Shown: positions 11,616 through 15,663 of the stretch, one piece after another | Numbering within the stretch: position 1 is the stretch's first letter | How the letters are laid out: every line of letters starts with the position of its first letter | Source of the DNA: Bacteroidota bacterium | GTDB taxonomy: Bacteria > Bacteroidota > Bacteroidia > Flavobacteriales_F > PHOS-HE28 | Length of the DNA: 15,663 nt | Reading direction: 5' to 3' | Assembly (NCBI GenBank): GCA_023430945.1 | Contig: JAEYYE010000176.1 | Span: 1 to 15,663 of the forward strand | Position numbers and translations under genes: made by a program | Notes under the pieces: generated by a model | Database searches by the model: none | Told to the model about the DNA's origin: nothing | The model's input: only the letters and a program-made list of their open reading frames with translations

Positions 11616-12794
11616 TCAATGCCCATGCCCGCCTTCATTCTCGAGCGTGCTCCATAGGTAGAACACTTGATCCGCCGCGAACCGCGCATTTTCCGGGATC
11701 TCGCGATCGGTGGTGAAGGAGGTGAAACCATCGGCGCTTGTCTGCGGTGTGATGTAGATCCGCTCGAAGGTCATATGTTGATCGGTGCTGTCGGTGAGAA
11801 GGAACAGCGCGCCTTTATCACCACTGCGGTGGACGGCCGCATCCGGCAACGCCCATTGATCGGTCCTTGAACTGGGGATCTCGGCCGTTACGCTCATGCC
11901 TTCCACCAGCTTCTCGCTTCCTTCCACCACGTGTGCGTGCACAGGAATGCTGCGTCCATCCGCATCGAAACTTCTGCCGATGCTGAAGATCTCTCCCGTG
12001 AATTTTTGCCCAGGCAGGTTCATCACCTGGAAGTTGAACTTCGATCCTTCCTTGATCGAAGCGAGATCACGTTCGTAGGCGTTCAGGTGCACATGGAAAT
12101 GGTCCAGATCGATCACTTCAAGCAAAACCGTGGTCGGTTCCACGCGCGCATCGAGGAAGATACTGATGTTGTTCACGCGGCCTTCGATCGGGCTGCGTAA
12201 TACGAACCGATCGGCGGTGTTGCCTTTGGAAAGCTTGTCGATATCAACACCCAGCATGCGCAGTTGATCGGCGAGCGACTTCTTCCGTGCTTCCAGCGAA
12301 ACGGCTTCGCTCTGCGCCTGTTCGAAGGTCTTTCGCGCCGTGGCGTTGCCTTCCACCAGCGTGCGCTGGCGTTCCAGATCGGCTCCGGCACGATCCAGTT
12401 GCGCTTGTGCCACAAGGAATTCCTCCTGCATGCGCAGGAATTGCATGTCGGCCAATGCGATCAACGGCTGGCCTTTCTTCACGGGGCTGCCTTCCTCCAC
12501 CAGCACATCGGTCACCTTTGCCCCGATCGGGCTGGTGATCTGCGCCTTGCTCACCGGTGATGCCATGATCCTGCCGGAAAGCCGCACGTGGCCTTCCATG
12601 GATCGTTTCTGCATGGTGGTGGTGGTGATGCCGAGCGTGGCGATCTGTTGCTGGTCGAGCTCCACCACCTCGTGTACTTCGCCATCGTGTGCATGATCAT
12701 GCGGATCGGCAGTGGCCTCTGTTCCGGCGTCCGGTGCCTTTTCGGAACAAGCTCCGATCAACAGTACAAGAAGGACAAGATGTATCTTGTTCAT
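11616..12794 (-). CDS. RND efflux periplasmic adaptor lipoprotein (CzcB/CusB-like)
   Basis: A 392-residue membrane-fusion protein. A lipoprotein signal is clear: VLLVLLIGAC with the lipid-attached cysteine at 16. A His/Asp-rich stretch follows (DPHDHAHDGEVHEVVE, 31-46), suited to metal binding, and the C-terminus ends GGHGH. The lipoyl/barrel-sandwich half-motif SPIGAKVTDVLVEEGSPVKKGQPL (about 88-111) is followed by a helical hairpin (QEEFLVAQAQLDRAGADLER and on), then SPIEGRVNNI (about 200-209) completing the lipoyl domain and a beta-barrel (VHLNAYERDLASIKEG). It links pump and outer-membrane channel. Its ATG overlaps the stop of the pump gene by 4 nt (ATGA), so translation is likely coupled. 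Confidence 0.93.
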   Translation of the reverse strand: MNKIHLVLLVLLIGACSEKAPDAGTEATADPHDHAHDGEVHEVVELDQQQIATLGITTTTMQKRSMEGHVRLSGRIMASPVSKAQITSPIGAKVTDVLVEEGSPVKKGQPLIALADMQFLRMQEEFLVAQAQLDRAGADLERQRTLVEGNATARKTFEQAQSEAVSLEARKKSLADQLRMLGVDIDKLSKGNTADRFVLRSPIEGRVNNISIFLDARVEPTTVLLEVIDLDHFHVHLNAYERDLASIKEGSKFNFQVMNLPGQKFTGEIFSIGRSFDADGRSIPVHAHVVEGSEKLVEGMSVTAEIPSSRTDQWALPDAAVHRSGDKGALFLLTDSTDQHMTFERIYITPQTSADGFTSFTTDREIPENARFAADQVFYLWSTLENEGGHGH

Positions 12795-15663
12795 GGCTTT
12801 GGAGTGAATGGAAGCAGGCTTCCGGTGAAGTGATCGAGTTCGATGAGAGCGGCGTTCAATTCATGCAATGCACGGATCCGCTCGATCCGCAATTCGTTGC
12901 TCTGCGCAATGAGCGCGGCCATTTCGATGTAGCCGATCTCGCCCGCGCGGTACGCATCGGTGGAGGTCTGTTCGAGCACCTGCATCTGTTCGTTCAGGAT
13001 CGTTTCGAACGAGAGGTAGGTTCCACGTGCCTGCTCCGCGCGTTGTACAGCAGCGAAATATCCCGCCTGCAGATCGGCCTGCAGCTGATCGGCCTGTTCC
13101 TGTGCTATCCGTTCCCTCACTTGAGCTGCGCGTACCCGCGATCGTGGATCGTTGAAGAAAAGCGGAATGCCTACGGAGATGCTGTATCCGCGGAAACGAT
13201 CCTCCACCCCATAGATCCGTTGATCGAACCAACGGCCGGTGAGATCGGGCAGCATGCGGTGTGCTTCCAGCCGGCGTTGCTGATGTGCGATCTTCACCCC
13301 GCTCATCGCGCCGATCACTTGCGGATGCTGGACCGATGAACCGGGTTCGATCGGAATTTTCGTCGGATCCATCGGCGGACTTTCCTGCGGATTGAATTTC
13401 CGATCGGTTCGTAGGAGGCGTTGAAGTTCCAGCTGCGCAATGCCGATCGCCCTCACCGCGCGTTGGTGCGCTACCCTGGCCTGTTGCCTGCGTGCGAGCA
13501 CCGCCGCGCGTTCCATCAACGCCGCATCACCGGTGGTGTAACGCAGGTCCGCGATGTCGCCGAGCGCCGCGTAGATGCTGTCCGTGCGGTACATCAGGCG
13601 TTCCTCGACTACGGCTTGTTGCAGGGCATTCCATGCCAGACGTACATCACGTTCAAGATCACGCGCAGCGATCGCAAGTTCAGCTTCGGCCAGACCGATC
13701 TGTTCACGCGCGATCGCCGATCGGACACCGTAGACCGTCGGAAATTCCGTGCGCCAGCCAAGACCCATCTTGAAGATCCCTTCCGGTGAAGCGGGCGCCA
13801 CATCCTCATTCTCCACGAACACGCCGACCTTCTCCAACTGCCATGATCCGGCCTTTGCCGCTTCGGCCTGTTCCACGCCCAATGTCGCGGCCTGAAGCAT
13901 TCCATTGTTGCGGAAAGCCATGTGCAGCGCGGAATCCAGCGAGATCGTCTCGCCGCTTTGGGCCGAAGCGATCGAGGGCGACAATGCGATCAATAAAATC
14001 GGAACGGCCGGCCCGATCGAAGTCTTTCTGCTCTTTCCACGGAAGATCACATAGAGGACGGGGAGTACGACCAGCGTAAGTATTGTTGCGCTGATCAAAC
14101 CACCGATCACCACCGTCGCCAATGGGCGTTGCACTTCGGCACCGGCGCTTGCGCTCAAGGCCATCGGCAGAAAACCGAGCGATGCCACACTGGCGGTCAT
14201 CAACACCGGCCGCAGGCGCATGAGCGTTCCTTTGCGCACCCGATCGAGCACATCATCCACACCTTCCTTCTTCAATTGCTGGAACGTGCTGATCAGTACC
14301 ATGCCGTTCAACACCGCCACACCAAAAAGGGCGATGAAACCAACGCCGGCACTGATGCTGAACGGCATGTCGCGCAGGTAGAGCGCGGCTATACCACCGA
14401 TCGCGCTCAGTGGCACCGCGCTGAAGATCAACAGCGCATCGGGCAGCGATCGGAACGCGAGCCAGAGCAAGGCGAGGATCAACAACAATGCGAGCGGCAC
14501 CGCCATGCTGAGCCGCGCCTTGGCTTCCACGAGATTCTGGAATTGTCCACCGAACGTGAGATAATAGCCCGGTGGCAATTTCAATTCGCTGTTCACGCGT
14601 TCCTCGATCTCCTCGACCAGACTTTCCACGTCGCGGCCGTGCGCATTCACGCCCACGAAGATCCGCCGTTGTGCGTTCTCATGGGTGATCTGTGCCGGAG
14701 CATCCTCGTATTCCACCGAAGCCACCTGTTCGATCGGAAGAAGCACGCCTGCATCTGAACGCACGATCAATTTGCGCACATCCTCGATCCCCGTGCGGGA
14801 TCCCTTTCCAGCGCGCACGACAAGATCGAAGCGACGCTCGTTCTCATAGATGCTTCCGGCTGCCTCACCCGCGAAAGCCGCGCGCACCGTGCGATTCATC
14901 TCATCGATATCGAAACCGAGCGCGGCCATGCGTTCCCGATCGTATCGCACGGTGATCTGCGGTAATCCAGCGACACGTTCCACCTGCGGCGGACCGGCAC
15001 CGGGAACTTCCTGCACCAACGAAGCGATCCGATCGGCATAGAGCTTCAGCGTGTCGAGGTCAGATCCGTAGATCTTGATCGCGATGTCCTGCCGCACACC
15101 GGTCATCAATTCATTGAAACGCATCTGGATCGGCTGGTTGATCTCGAATTCGACCCCGGGAATGGACTGCAGCACGCGGAACATGGAATCGGCCAGTTCC
15201 CAGTAGCCTACATCGGTCTGCCAGTCATCCTTGTGCTTCATCATGATCATCATGTCGGTCTGTTCCGGGCTCATCAGATCGGTAGGAACTTCGGCGGTGC
15301 CGGTCTTTCCGATCACCATCTTCACCTCCTGGAACTGCATCAGTTTCTTCTCCACCAATTCGTTGTTCTTCACACTTGCGGAAAGTGAACTTCCCTGCGG
15401 AAGAATGCTGTGGTAGGCGAAGTCACCCTCTTCCAACTGCGGAATGAACTCGCCGCCCATGCGCAGAAAACCGATCACGCTGATCACCAGCAATATGAGC
15501 GATACCGACACCACCGCCAACCTGTGTCGTAGTGCGCCATCCAGCGCCGGTGCATAGATCCGCTCGAAGAAGCTCATCATGCGATCGCTGAAATTGCGCT
15601 TCGCCACGCCTGTCCTTCGCTTGATGAAGAGCGCGCTCATCATGGGCACGTAAGTGAGACTGA
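12791..15663 (-). CDS. CzcA/CusA-type heavy-metal RND pump fused to a TolC-family outer-membrane factor (5' end outside window)
   Basis: The reading frame is open to the window edge and starts inside the pump; visible positions are numbered from codon 15649. Pump part: RLAVVSVSLILLVISVIG (TM7), FLRMGGEFIPQLEEGDF (62-77, HME-RND signature), the periplasmic segment with NQPIQMRFNELMTGVRQDIA, GGQFQNLVEAKARL (367-380) and TM8-12 to about 537. The EMR-type NQPIxMRxNEL sequence favours a Co/Zn/Cd (CzcA-like) pump over CusA. After RGKSRKTS comes a short hydrophobic segment ending ASAQ (about 545-564), like a signal peptide, then a TolC-family region (565-952) with the usual paired long helices (EAELAIAARDLERDVRLAWN; AALIAQSNELRIERIRALHE). 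Such fusions are common in Bacteroidota. It is upstream of the adaptor gene and overlaps it. Confidence 0.93.
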   Translation of the reverse strand, partial: SLTYVPMMSALFIKRRTGVAKRNFSDRMMSFFERIYAPALDGALRHRLAVVSVSLILLVISVIGFLRMGGEFIPQLEEGDFAYHSILPQGSSLSASVKNNELVEKKLMQFQEVKMVIGKTGTAEVPTDLMSPEQTDMMIMMKHKDDWQTDVGYWELADSMFRVLQSIPGVEFEINQPIQMRFNELMTGVRQDIAIKIYGSDLDTLKLYADRIASLVQEVPGAGPPQVERVAGLPQITVRYDRERMAALGFDIDEMNRTVRAAFAGEAAGSIYENERRFDLVVRAGKGSRTGIEDVRKLIVRSDAGVLLPIEQVASVEYEDAPAQITHENAQRRIFVGVNAHGRDVESLVEEIEERVNSELKLPPGYYLTFGGQFQNLVEAKARLSMAVPLALLLILALLWLAFRSLPDALLIFSAVPLSAIGGIAALYLRDMPFSISAGVGFIALFGVAVLNGMVLISTFQQLKKEGVDDVLDRVRKGTLMRLRPVLMTASVASLGFLPMALSASAGAEVQRPLATVVIGGLISATILTLVVLPVLYVIFRGKSRKTSIGPAVPILLIALSPSIASAQSGETISLDSALHMAFRNNGMLQAATLGVEQAEAAKAGSWQLEKVGVFVENEDVAPASPEGIFKMGLGWRTEFPTVYGVRSAIAREQIGLAEAELAIAARDLERDVRLAWNALQQAVVEERLMYRTDSIYAALGDIADLRYTTGDAALMERAAVLARRQQARVAHQRAVRAIGIAQLELQRLLRTDRKFNPQESPPMDPTKIPIEPGSSVQHPQVIGAMSGVKIAHQQRRLEAHRMLPDLTGRWFDQRIYGVEDRFRGYSISVGIPLFFNDPRSRVRAAQVRERIAQEQADQLQADLQAGYFAAVQRAEQARGTYLSFETILNEQMQVLEQTSTDAYRAGEIGYIEMAALIAQSNELRIERIRALHELNAALIELDHFTGSLLPFTPKP

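Noticed and set aside
1..15663. tRNA, rRNA and CRISPR arrays.
   Set aside because: No cloverleaf, rRNA-like sequence or regularly spaced direct repeats with unique spacers was seen; the only tandem array is the 42-bp heptamer run.

Overview
The window looks like a chromosomal stretch from a GC-rich member of the Bacteroidota. Three things point there: promoter boxes matching the Bacteroidota -7 consensus TAnnTTTG just upstream of several genes, little sign of Shine-Dalgarno sequences, and gene types common in that phylum (split transketolase, a CzcA/CusA pump fused to its TolC-type partner). A flavobacterial-type lineage is my guess; there is no rRNA or other marker to confirm it. GATC is strikingly frequent throughout.

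Layout. Positions 1-1061 are a mobile/repeat zone: the 3' end of an IS110-family transposase, a 20-bp perfect palindrome, a REP-associated tyrosine transposase (RAYT) on the minus strand with one REP-like palindrome inside its coding sequence and a near-identical one after its stop, a 114-bp dispersed repeat, and an 18-bp-stem hairpin. Positions 1108-3059 (minus) hold a coupled DCC-type thiol oxidoreductase/HTTM membrane protein pair. Positions 3190-4476 carry two different toxin-antitoxin modules facing each other: an intact RelE/ParE-type pair (plus) and an MNT/HepT pair (minus) with a frameshift near the start of each gene.

Positions 4592-6533 (minus) contain an ArsR regulator with an obvious operator, an SRPBCC/AHSA1 protein, a PhnB-like VOC protein and a small membrane protein. 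A 413-bp gap without genes follows (6534-6946), then a small membrane protein and a DUF1801 protein (minus), a four-helix membrane protein and a CvfB-like RNA-binding protein (plus), YjdM (minus), an aldo/keto reductase (plus), the second copy of the 114-bp repeat, and an N-terminal transketolase subunit (plus) without its C-terminal partner.

Positions 11616-15663 (minus) are a heavy-metal RND efflux operon: a CzcA/CusA-type pump fused to a TolC-family outer-membrane factor (cut by the window edge), overlapping by 4 bp a lipoprotein adaptor.

The least ordinary signals are the 114-bp repeat, whose two copies keep arm complementarity with different arm sequences; the REP-like palindrome translated as part of the RAYT; the signal-peptide-like segment at the pump/TolC fusion joint; promoter boxes so close to start codons that leaderless mRNAs are implied; and the GATC excess.
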